A stretch of DNA of 32,685 nt from Plakobranchus ocellatus (lineage: Eukaryota; Mollusca; Gastropoda; Plakobranchidae), in the NCBI GenBank assembly GCA_019648995.1, contig BLXT01007705.1, forward strand, positions 2,182,936-2,215,620, in the 5' to 3' direction. The first letter of the stretch is position 1; the number at the start of each line of letters is the position of its first letter. Below the pieces are notes generated by a model, which had not been told where the DNA came from, searched no databases, and saw only the letters and a program-made list of their open reading frames with translations. Shown piece by piece: positions 12,101 to 24,100 of the stretch. A program made the translations under genes and the position numbers.

Positions 12101-15100
12101 NNNNNNNNNNNNNNNNNNNNNNNNNNNNNNNNNNNNNNNNNNNNNNNNNNNNNNNNNNNNNNNNNNNNNNNNNNNNNNNNNNNNNNNNNNNNNAGCCTGG
12201 CGGAACTGACCATAGCATAACCTCAGCATGGCGGAACTGACCATAGCATAACCTCAGCATGGCGGAACTGACCATAGCATAACCTCCGCATGAAAAGCAC
12301 AGTCATTGTCAATGACTTTTTGTTGGAATAACTAAAAGTTGGTTGACTTGCCATTTGTTAGGCCCACAATGCTTTTCCCACCTTGTTTTTTTTTCACAGT
12401 GAGTTAAATAAAGCGGGATGAAAATTTCTTCCACAATATCTATTTTGCAGTTTGCAAAAAGTGATATTTCATACTGTGTCACAAACAAGAGTTAACACTA
12501 TCAAATATTAAATCCTTTGTGTAATGAAATGTTTAGTGTAATAGCGAAGCTTATTTCTTCTTACATTAAAAAGGAGGGCACAAGATATTGTAGTTTAGTT
12601 TGCCTTTGCTTTTCAAACCATTTACTTTGCCGAGTCTAACAATACTTAGCTACTAAAACTTTGCTGGATGTACATAGTGAAAAAACAATTCAAATTTGTT
12701 TATCCAAACAGGGATAAAACGGATCATCCCTTGCACCATACCTAAGGGTCCTACAGGTTGGGCATGGATCGCCCCAGTGATACACTTACATACTGTGACA
12801 TAAGAATTAGTTTTATGGGGTGCCTAAAATGTTGTGCATACTAACACTAAGATGGACTTATCTTTACGGTGGGAAAACTTACCTCAAAAACCCTTGCCCC
12901 AGCAGTGTGTCCTCTCACCACATGGCCTAGCAGCAGGGACATCTGGGCCAAGGATCTTGTAAAGAGAAGATAAAAATGAGACTTTGCTTTAGGTATTTCA
13001 AGAGAAAGTATTCATCTTTATAGTAAGGATATAAACAAACAGCAGACTCTGTTATGGGTGCTCGTAGATAAGGTGTTTATTGTTAAATCAAAGATCTATA
13101 CATAGATCAAACAAGCATGAGATTTTGCTTCGGGTACTTCTTGCTACCTGGAAAGAGCCTTACAGTGTTTGAGATTTTATAAAATCTACGGTTGGTCCTC
13201 TTTCTTCTTCCTTAGGGGTATTGAATGGAACAGACCTTGGTGATCTAATTCCTCAACTCAAATCTGTTCTTAATTAACCTTATAAAGTTGTTGTTACTAT
13301 CTTTACCTATTGCCTATGAATTAAGACTTTCAATAAAATGTATTCTCTCTCTACCTCTACTGCATTTGTTTTGATCTTTAGAAAGCACTAAAACCAGTTC
13401 ACCATGTGCAATTTTTCAGAGAAATATTTAACTTTATGGTGATCTACATTTTACAAATGGAAGCCATACAGCAGTTATATATCATTCTTCCACACACCCC
13501 AAAATGAGCTTTACTGAAATTATGTGCTTCTAGTCTTTGGGATAATGAGAGAAAGAGAGAGAGATAGAGATAGATAGAGAGAGTGAAAGAGAGAGGAAGA
13601 GATAGAGAGAAGGAGAGAGGGATAGAGAGATAGAGACAGCATCAAACCTTTCAACCATTTGTGTGGCCACTAGAAAAGAAATAAGATCTCCGGCTCTCAT
13701 CTCTTTCGTGGAAATCAGGTATCCACCGGCAAACAGGGAGCCTAAAACAATGCCTGGAATACAAAACAAAGAGAGGGAAGAAAATGAAAATTCTATTTAA
13801 AAAAATGAGGGAAGGGATAAATGGGGGTGATGAAAGTGCTAAGACATGTGTTTAAAACATTTGATTCAAACAGTGATAAAAGGTTCTTTGAACTAACCAT
13901 GACGCCACCAAGACCTTTTTATGTATTCAAGGATAGGCATCTCACTAGACTAATTTGGTGATTGTTCTTTAGACAAGCAGCCTGTCAACAAAAAGGTGAT
14001 CTCAGGCTGTCAGGCCCTCATTGGAACAGAGCATTAGTGGTGGGCTCAATACCTGTAGCTGCCATAGAAGGATCCCTGCAGGGTAGGGCATTATGTGCTA
14101 CTGCAGCACAAATCAAGCAACTTGTGAAACAAAATGTCCTGCTGACCTATGCAGCTGTGGTCAGTAACAAGCTCTCGGCTCAGTGAACATCCTCGCCTCC
14201 ATCTCTCCCCCAGCTAACATTAGGTGCACTGATCTAAATTTGCCGAGTTGACTTGCAAATTGAAACAAAGGTGAACTAGTGAAATTCACCCTTTCAATGA
14301 TAAGATACATAGACAGAACAGAAAATATGGGGGGTGTGGTTTAAAAAACAAAGAAAAAAAAACCTCCCAGACTATGCCCAAAATAGCCAGATCTAAAGAA
14401 AATTAAAACAAGTCCATAACTTCACAAACCATTTAAGAACAGGTTGGCCCCTGCTTGGAAAGCTCCAATGCCGAGGCCAAGTCGGATGTTCTTGGCCCTT
14501 GATTTGTCCACTTGCCCTCCATACAACCTAAGCAGTTAAAAAGACAAAAAAAAAATGAGAATAAATTAGGCAACAGAAACAGTAGGCCTGCATTGACTTA
14601 TGCGTTGCTGGGCTGTTATGTATTCTTTTCAATAAAAGCATCGTGACCTTCCTTGGTAATTTCAATGGTTGTAAAAAACTTTAAAAAAAAAAAAAGGAAA
14701 AATTAAGCCACCACAAAATTCTTCATGAACGGCACATTTTCGTGTTTTTGTAATGATTATGAGTTTTTTTGTTATACTAGGCAGGTATGCTTTAGTGATT
14801 TGCATATACGTTTTTCTTGCTGTTTAAAATGGCCTTAAAAGCATCAAGGTGGCTAAAGAATAATTTGAAGTAAAATGTAGTGGGAGAAACTAGAGAAAAT
14901 AGCTTAGATTCTGGTACATAATGAGCTCAACAAGAAAGAAGAAGCATTCTAGATTTTAGTTTTATATATTTTTTGGTTCTCTTTTATCATAGGACTTCAA
15001 AATCTAGAAAATTTGCTGACCTAAATTATATTTCAAAAACTAATTCACTCCTAGCCTCTATTTGAGTGAAAAAAGCCTCACTTCAGACATGAATCCCCTT

Positions 15101-18100
15101 GCCCTCATACCACACACAAAATAGGAAGGTATATGATTGGGAGCATTCAAAAGCAAGATTCTCACTCAAGTTCTTTCCTCTCCATAGCAAAAGCCCTGAC
15201 TGTCCTGATGTTGCCGAGAGCTTCATCAGCCACAGCTGTGGACTTTGATATCTCTTCCTGGGCGTCCCTCGACATGGACCTAAGGATGGACCCCAGGCCA
15301 GTGCCAATGACCACCACCACTGGAATCACACCAATCATAATCATCGTCAGCTTTGGGGAGACTGCAAACAAGGAGATGATGCAGCCAACAGCCTGAGGAG
15401 TCAATGTTGAGATAGCAGGCAGTTAACCTCTTCCTGACACTTCTCTTTTCCCCCATATTTTGACAGAAGATATTTAGCCAAGATGGAGCACATTCAATGC
15501 TCTGCAGTTTTAAATCAACATGCATTGAATGTTGTTGTGAGAGTAACAAAATGAGTGGATTTTTGGAGTTGTACTGTACATCAGCAAGGCATCTTGCCTC
15601 ATAATCTTGGGTGTACAATGACAACAGTCAACATGAGGTCGTTAGTGAGTTAACAGGAGGCTGCACACCAGGGATCTCCCCCTTTGCCCTCCCAACTTTG
15701 TACAATGATGACTTGATGCCAACTCTTTTAGGACCTGATATCAGTTACGTTTAAAAAAAAAAAAATCCAATTTTTTTTTAGCTCAATCTGGGATTTGCTT
15801 TTACAAGGAGATAATTTGTTTCTGTCACTTTGCCGCTTTACTTCTTGCTGATTTCAAGGCTGTTTTTACACCTGACCAGCGCAGTGTCAGTGATTAAACC
15901 TGTAGCAAAAGATCCTGCAGCTTTCAGAGCAAGTTTGCACCTCTGTGCCACAAGCTGCCGCTCTTAAAACAAATCACTATAATGGTATTAATCATAAGAG
16001 CAGCACATTTTTGTAACTCATCATTGCTTATTCAGGTGGATGTATGACAAAAAACAAAAACCTAATGTATGGAATGAATATGGTGTTATGTGGATCAAAT
16101 TCTAGTGCAAGAGAAAAGGGAAACATCTTCAGTATTGATCAGATTTTTTTCAAAGTACTCGAGTTCTCTTGCACTTAAGATTCAAAATCTGAAATTGGGT
16201 TGCCCAAAATAGAGTTAAAAAAAGCAGAAGATATATTTGAGGCAATCGGAGCAGAGTAATTGCATAATGTATGCACCTACAGTGAACTGTTTTATAATGG
16301 AAAAAAAAACAGTCTTTTTTCCCCCAATTCTGTCAAAACATTTGTGAGTTTCAAGACTTTATTTCATGAATTTTTTTTGCTAATGTTTGAAAAATAATTT
16401 TTAAAAGGCTCTAGAGCAAAAATATCCACAGTTCTTTCTGACCGATTTTGTGTGGTTGCCTCACACAACCGGTAAAAATAATAAGAGTCCCATGCTTGGT
16501 CCAGGCCTTGAGAAATCAGGAGTAGGTTTCTGATTATTCTTGACATGTGGGATTCCAAGATAGTTTGCGATTGCTTTCTTCAGGACTTTTACTTTTGCTG
16601 GGTCTTAAGAGACCCAGCTACCCATTTACTTGCTACATGAAAAATGCAAAACTGCCTTGGCCTGGACTGGGATTTATATACCTCGGACCCATCACTCATA
16701 TCAGATAAATTTAAGGATGATTCTCCTTGACCTCACCTGTGTTGCTGCTTTCAGCCCCTGGGATACAGTCATCTTGAAAGAGCTTTTAAAATCTTGCACA
16801 TCTGATGTCAGTCTGTGTAAAAAGATCATCAAAAACTTCTTTCAGTGGCTGTAAAGGGGCCAATATCATTGACAAAGCAAGTTGAACTTATTAAAAAATA
16901 AATAAAAGAGATAAAAAAAACCACAGGTACAACTTAAAAAAATGGAGTAGACAAAACAAACGAAATGAAGTGCAAACTGCTTGCATAAAATTTTACATCT
17001 ACATTAGCCAAAGTTTAATGTGGGTCAGATATAGGCTTTTACTGTTACAAAAAAAACTGCGAGATAAAAAAAAAAAATACAAACTATAAAAGAATTGGTT
17101 GACTACCAAATTTGTTGCTTAGAGTTACAAAATCAACCAAAACAAACATAACGATTTTAAAACAAAACAGGCTTTTTTGCACGCAATTGCAAACTGGAAA
17201 AAAAAGAACCACCCCTCAGATCTATTTTGATAATCTGTTTGACACGCATACGCATATGCTTTGAGCCCAGGACGAACATTGACATCAAGCCTTCCAGATG
17301 ACCAGAAGCAGTTTAGCCAAGCCTCATAAAACAACAACAAAGCATGATTTTCTTGTTAAGATTCACGACAACCTTTCCTCTGATTAATTAAAAAAAAAAA
17401 AAAAAATGAGGAAGTTTAATTGGAACCTAATGATGTCAAAGTTTTGCCAGAACCTATTGTGGGTATGCATGTTGTGTGTCTTCAAAGAAAGCTGCTACCT
17501 TTGGAAGAACAACTTTCATGGAGCAGAGAAAAACAAAAATATATTGGTATTTTAAAGCCTTTCGATGACTGGTGAAATTTGAAAATGGACAATACCAAAT
17601 CCCTAGCCAAGAGTCAACACCTAGAGAAAGAGCTCTGAGTCAGGAAGCCAGGGTGAGAGACACTGTATCCACATAGAAAAACATAAGGGATCAGCTATAA
17701 TAACTGTGGTCTTACAGTATTGAAACTTATAGCCTCTGTTTTACATTACATTATGAAAATATCTAAATTTCCTGTTTACAAGACTATTACCAAAATTATA
17801 CAAAAACAGCCACTGTTATATGCAGCACCAATCATGAATTTCCATTTTGTCTGGTTTGTGTGGTTGAGTTCCTTTCAGAAAACATATCTTTCGATGAATG
17901 CATTGAAATGTTTCCTGTGTAGGAACAAAATCAAAGTGACGTCTACAGCTCTACTTCATTAATGACTGACCTGTAATTATGCAATGGTGCTATTATCAAA
18001 GAGAGTGACAGAACTGTAGCCAAAATTCATGAATGGACTTCTGCTTTTTTAAACTCAAGTGCCCTTTATTATAACCCAAGATTATAATGCCAGTGTGAAA

Positions 18101-21100
18101 ATCCTGTTCAGTATTTCACTAATTTTGTTCCAGACAGACTTCTTTGAAAGCAATTAGTGCTTATGTATCAAAGATCTGCACTGCAATATTGAAGACACAG
18201 CACATAAACTACCATTGATCTAGGATTCAAAGTAAGTTTTCAAAAAATCTAACCCAGTATTATTATGTCCCAAGTATAACACTCAAGTCTACAGCAAACA
18301 ATAGTGAAATAAATACATTTAATATGTCATTGTGCAAATCACATACGACTGTGTTGTAAGCATTCCATTAAATTTCAGGCAAAAAGGTATGTACTAAAGG
18401 CCTAAGTCTACTTTTACCCTGATGAAATTTGAAAATGAAAAAAAAAAAAAAATTATACCCTTTCCCTTGTCATTAAAAACGAAAAAAGAGATACACTGCT
18501 AAATTCACCAATATCAATAAATGAATTTTTTTTTCATCTGATGAAAAAATTGCTTAACTGACTTGAGTGGGATGAGTGAGAGACCAATGCTAAACATTAG
18601 AAAGTCTGCCATGCAGCAACCATGTTGCTAAATAAACTCAAAGAAAAACATTCTCAAGTTAGAGAAGGTACATTAATTGTTATAGTAACTAATGATCCAC
18701 ATGAATAAATAATTGTGCAATAATCTGCCAACATCAAACAATGCTGCACAAACTATCTCTTTGTACGTATTAACTCACTTGCAACTAACCCCTTTTTGTC
18801 TTGCTATTCCTTCCAGACTGAGTTTTTTTTGGCATTTTTTAAAAAATTGTAAAAAAAAAAGTAACAGAGTAATCATTCTAAAACTTTGGACATATAAAAT
18901 TTACCTTTAGATCTGTTAGTTGTAACACTTTTTATTCAGCTACCTTGATATGTTGATTTTGTATGTTTTTTTACAAGAAAGGGTAAGAATTTGATATTTC
19001 GGAAAATTTTCTGAAGCCCATGAAAGATGCAGCAAACAGGTAAGAACACACGAAAGTGGGGAAATATGGTTTTGAATTCAAAGGATTTTATTTAGAGCCA
19101 GATATCTAGACTGAAAATCATCTGATTGTGCTCGTTTTTTCGTTTGGGTCTTGATTTAGTGCTACTAGATCTACTACTCTGAGCGTTTCTTAGATCTACA
19201 CTTTATCTAGATCTAGATCTAGGTCATCATTGGAATCATTGTGACTTTCTACTGGCAAAAACTCCACATCATTATCAGAAAATTCTTCCCCAGATCCGTC
19301 TGCATAAAAATACCAAAGAGACTGAGTCTATTCAAGACCATAATTGCATTAGACCTAGATCCAGATCTCTATCTACCTCTCAGATTTCACTAATTCTGGA
19401 CTACTTTCAGTTCTTTAACTCACTTTGGGCTGAGGGTTTGGAAATAATTTGAGCGCTCGTGGCAAAGCTTTTTGGTGTATTTTCAAAAAATTGTTAAAAA
19501 AAAAGAAAGTATTTAAGCTATATTAATAAAATCTGGACTGATTCAAGACAAGAACAAACTATATAATAATAAAATAAACCATTAAGACATATCTAAAATG
19601 TTGATTTTTATGTAATTTTTGTGATACAGCACACATTTTGGTTTTTCAAAAAATTTTGGAAATTGTGATGTAAGATGAAATAAAATTCATTAAAAAAAAA
19701 AATGTCCTTTCTGTTGATTTTATTGATTTGTGAGCATGCTTGAGAGGTGTGAGAAGAAGAAAAAAACTTTAATTTACCTTAAACACCAAAAACTTCTTTC
19801 TTTTGCTTGTTAGAAGCCATCGTGTTGTAGTGATTCTTAGATCTAATTTCACTCTCAGACCTATCTGAGAGTAGTGTCCCTTTTCAGTCATCAACAAAAA
19901 ATGCGATGTCTGAATGGTACGAAACTTTGCATCTGACTAAGGAAATGGCTACACAGTAGTAACAGGAGTTTCCTGTGGCTTTAGCAGGGATAACATGGGA
20001 GTTACGGGAGATTAAAGTTGATCCCGTAGGTGTCACGGGATCCACCCCAGCTAACAAAAGGCCTTTCCCGTCACCCCTATGGGATCTGTCGCAAGTGAGT
20101 TAGCACGTGTTCTAAATTATTTTATGAAAAAATCGAGTTCCGCATTGACAAAAACACAATTTGGAATACTGATGAAGAAATAGTTCAGAAACGATAATGT
20201 TGAGGCGGCGAGTTGTTTGTGTGGATATTATAGGTGTTATAGAGCGGAATCTCAAAGCAAATTCGAAATAAGCTAGAAGCAACAGAAATGTGGTTCCTTA
20301 GAAGAATGCTCCGGATACCTTGGACCGCAAAGAAAACAAATGAGAGAGTTCTGAAGAAAGCTAATAAAAGAAGATCACTGGTCAGAACTATAAGGAAATG
20401 TCAAGCCACCTTTCTGGGCCACGTGATGAGAAGAGGAAAACTGGAACATTTGGTAACATCAGGAAAGTTTGAAAGAAAAAGAAGCAGAGGAAGACAAAGG
20501 GAGAAGATAATATATGGACTGGCCACATGGCTTGGACCAGGTAAAGTGTCAGATATACTGGCTGCCGTCAAAGATAGGGATTTGTGGAGGGACATGATCG
20601 CCAACGCTTACAAGCAAGGCACTTGATGATGATGATGATGATAGAGCGGAAAGGTAAAAGGGTTGCGGGCACCGTCCACAGGAATTTTTGTGTTACCCGC
20701 ATCAAATGTGGTGGGCTGCGTAGCAAGTGAGTTAAAGAAGAACAAACATACCACATGTGATACAGTTAGACAAATATTTAAGCAGCAAGAACATTTTGAA
20801 ATCCATGTTTAAAAGCCTTAGCTTGTGAAACCTGTCCAACCAAAACTGCACATAATGTTCAGAATACCTGTCAACCAGTATTCCAGTTTTGTGTTGGTCA
20901 AAAAATTCAATGTCTTGCTCCAAAAGGGCCTTAAAGAGCCGCTTTCGCAGTCGCTCGGCCAAGTTTTCTCCCACTTCAGCCAAAAACGAGATGTAGCTGA
21001 ATGTCAGAAAGCTCTGTCAGGGAAGAGAAAATATGTAGAGTAGATAGATCTCACTGAATATCAGGATTAAGAGAATATCATGTAATTCAAAATTAGAGAG

Positions 21101-24100
21101 CACACTAAATATCAGCATTTATAGAATATTATGTAATGTAACATTGGAGAGATCTCACTGAATGTCAGTGTTTAAAATGTTATGTAAAATTAGAGAGATC
21201 TCACTGAATATCAGGGTAGTCTGGTAAGGTATATATAAGATCATCTAAAACACAGAGATCTCACTGAATATCAGGGTAGTCTGGTAAGGTATATAATGAT
21301 CATCTAAAAACACAGAGATCTCACTGAATATCAGGGTAGTCTGGTAGGGTATATAAAAGATCATCTAAAGCACAGAGATTTCAGTGAATATCAGGGTAGT
21401 CTGGCAGGGTATATATAAGATCATCTAAAGCACAGAGATTTCAGTGAATATCAGGGTAGTCTGGCAAGGTATAAATAAGTTCATCTAAAGCAAAGAGATT
21501 TTACTGAATATCAGGGAAGTCTGGCAGGGTATATGAACAATTGCCAAAAGGTGGACCCCAAAATTGTGTCACTTTTTTATTTACTGCATTTTGAAAAAAA
21601 GAATCTCCAATCACAAAACGGAAAAGGCTAATTAAGTATCATTGAGGTAATATTCATACACAAAAAAATTGGTCTGTGTCTCTTCACTTGGTGGTGAATG
21701 AGCTTAATTTGTTGATGAGTGACCACTTTTTTGGTGACTATGTTCAAAACTTTTGGTTAATTTAGACAACCAGGATGCATCAAAAAATGATATTTTCAAC
21801 ATATTGTAGTACTTTGTATGCCATTACATTCACAAAATCAAAATGTATGTATTGATGAGTTAAATGTTTTCAAATAGGGCTTGTAGAAAATCTTTTGCAC
21901 ATAACTATGATGACAGCCCACGTTTTGGCAAACTCTCATATATATATATAAGATCATCTAAAGCACAGAGATTTCAGTGAATGTCAGGGTATACACAATG
22001 TCATGTAGAACAAACGTCTCACTGAATGTCAGGGTTTTCTGTCAGGGTATACACAATGTCATGTAGAATAGAGGTCTCAGTGAATATCAGGGTGATCTGT
22101 CACAGTATGCAGAATGCTATGTTGTGGAAGAAATAATATAATTGATGCTTTGAAAAAGGTATATGGAGGCTGAGAGGAAAATGCCAAAAATATTTTTGGA
22201 ATGAAAAGGAGGAAGCCTTAATCACTTCAACAAGCCAAAATGTATTACTTTTTGTGGGCACTCTGAATTATGAGAAATTTTCCCTTGCTGAGATACAGCT
22301 TTGAGATTCCTCTACAATAAAATCACTAGTCGTGAATATTGCACAAACGAACAAATTCTACTGGGAAGGAAAAGCAAAAGGAATGAAAAGGATTAATAGA
22401 AGATGTGAGTTAAGATGCTAAAAAAAAAAAGAAAAAAAAACGCATGAAAAATATCGTTGAAACCTGCAATCCATAAAGTCCTAGCAGCTTCAATGCAGGT
22501 CTTTTGATCTCAGATAGGAAGTCAGCCACCATGCTTTGTCTGTCCACCACTTCAGAATTGAACATGTTAACGATGTCTGTGAGTTTGCCCAGCATCAGAG
22601 GTATCTGGATGTTCACCAAAGCGGCTCCTATGGCAGCCTGATAGATAAATAATAAGCATAATTAAGTGAATTTGTGCGGCCATATGCACTTAAAGTAAAC
22701 GTTAGTCAGGTGATTGGAGTATACCTTAACAAAATATACCCGTGGACAGCAGGTTGTTTATGGCTCATATTTTGAGAACTGTCCTAATCGCTCAGATGTT
22801 GCATGTAACACTTTCAAGAAAAAAGGAAGTTAAATCAAAGTTTGCCTGTTTTAATACTTTCATGTCCCTGCTTCTTTCAAAAAGTCAAATGCCAATAATT
22901 TGACACAAAATCTCAAAAGTCAAAATATGTTTCCTGACTCATTTGGGCCGGTCTCAAATCATATACAAAAATGTAGCTCATTAAAAATAATACTATGCAT
23001 AGTCTAAAATTGATCAGTGTAACAATGGGAGTTATACCATGGCAAACAATCAAGATCACAAAGATTTCTTGCTTATGGCACATTTCACAGAAAAGGACTC
23101 AAATCTGACCTTAATTTTTTAAGCCTATCCATGGTTACCAGTGCTGTGTTTAGGTGTGCTAAAGGAAGCTGCTATAGCAGTTTCTTGGTCATACTTAAAA
23201 CAGTTTGTTTTTTTATTTAGATTTTTTTATGCCTCTATCGTGACTAAAAGTTTCAGATTGTGTTTGCTGGATTTAGACCTTACCTGAAAATAAGAGTAAT
23301 TTAACATAATAATAAAAAAAAAAAAATAAAAAAAAAATAAAATAAAAAAAACCTCATTTACTACATTTATGAAGTAAATGAGTTTTTAAAGGGTACAATT
23401 AAAATTTTTCAAAATTTTATTTTTTAGGACTTAAATAGTTGATCTTGAAAAAAAGGAAATTAAATATCATTTATCACAGAAACTGAACTAGAATTTAGAC
23501 ATGTAGAGCTAATTCTATAAAAATAAAAGCCATTGATCCACGACTGATACATTTTGTCATTTAAACATTTAGGATCACAAAATTAAACTTTTCTTCCAAA
23601 ATTAAATTATTTAGACTTTGAAAATAATGAAATATTGGGATTTGTGCAAATTGATTATCGGTATACCCAGTCCACCATTAAGCTGTGATCTCAGGGGCGA
23701 TCAGTGCAGAATCTGAAACTGAAGGGTAACAATGGTATAGAACAGTTTCTAGCTTTGCCTACAATATGTTTTATTATATTTGCTCAAGTTTAGCTTAGTG
23801 AAATATGTGTTGTGGTCTCACAAAATGAGTCAAGTTGCGGATCTGGATCAAATCAAGATATTAAAGTAGAGAAGTAAAATTTCCCAATGTTTTATGCACA
23901 ATAAGTCTAAAGCATGTCTAAACAAATTGGTCCATGTCGAGAGGTGAGTAGTTTTCAACCCTGGATAAAATGATTTTTATCTAAAGTCAATCATGCAAAA
24001 CTGCAAATCGACTCATTCCGTGGGACTGCTGCGCATATAATTTTAGGAGTCTAGCTTGATATTGTGGAAAAACACTGTTTGTTGTCCTAGTTTTCCACTT

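Noticed and set aside
11782..12275. Repetitive protein encoded by the 31-bp satellite
   Set aside because: Frames run through N bases, 31 is not a multiple of 3, and a TGA recurs in every frame within the repeat period.
13962..14186. Plus-strand gene in intron 7
   Set aside because: No recognisable domain, no splice partners and no start context of note; kept only as an unexplained patch.
15133..15624. Plus-strand and alternate-frame open reading frames over exon 6
   Set aside because: They overlap a conserved ABCB8 exon in other frames and have no content of their own.
16630..16854. 74-codon plus-strand frame
   Set aside because: Antisense shadow of exon 5, whose splice sites and protein match the family.
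20401..20756. Minus-strand frames over the LINE fragment
   Set aside because: Shadows of the LINE reading frame, extended by its simple-repeat tail.
20825..21043. 72-codon plus-strand frame
   Set aside because: Antisense shadow of exon 4.
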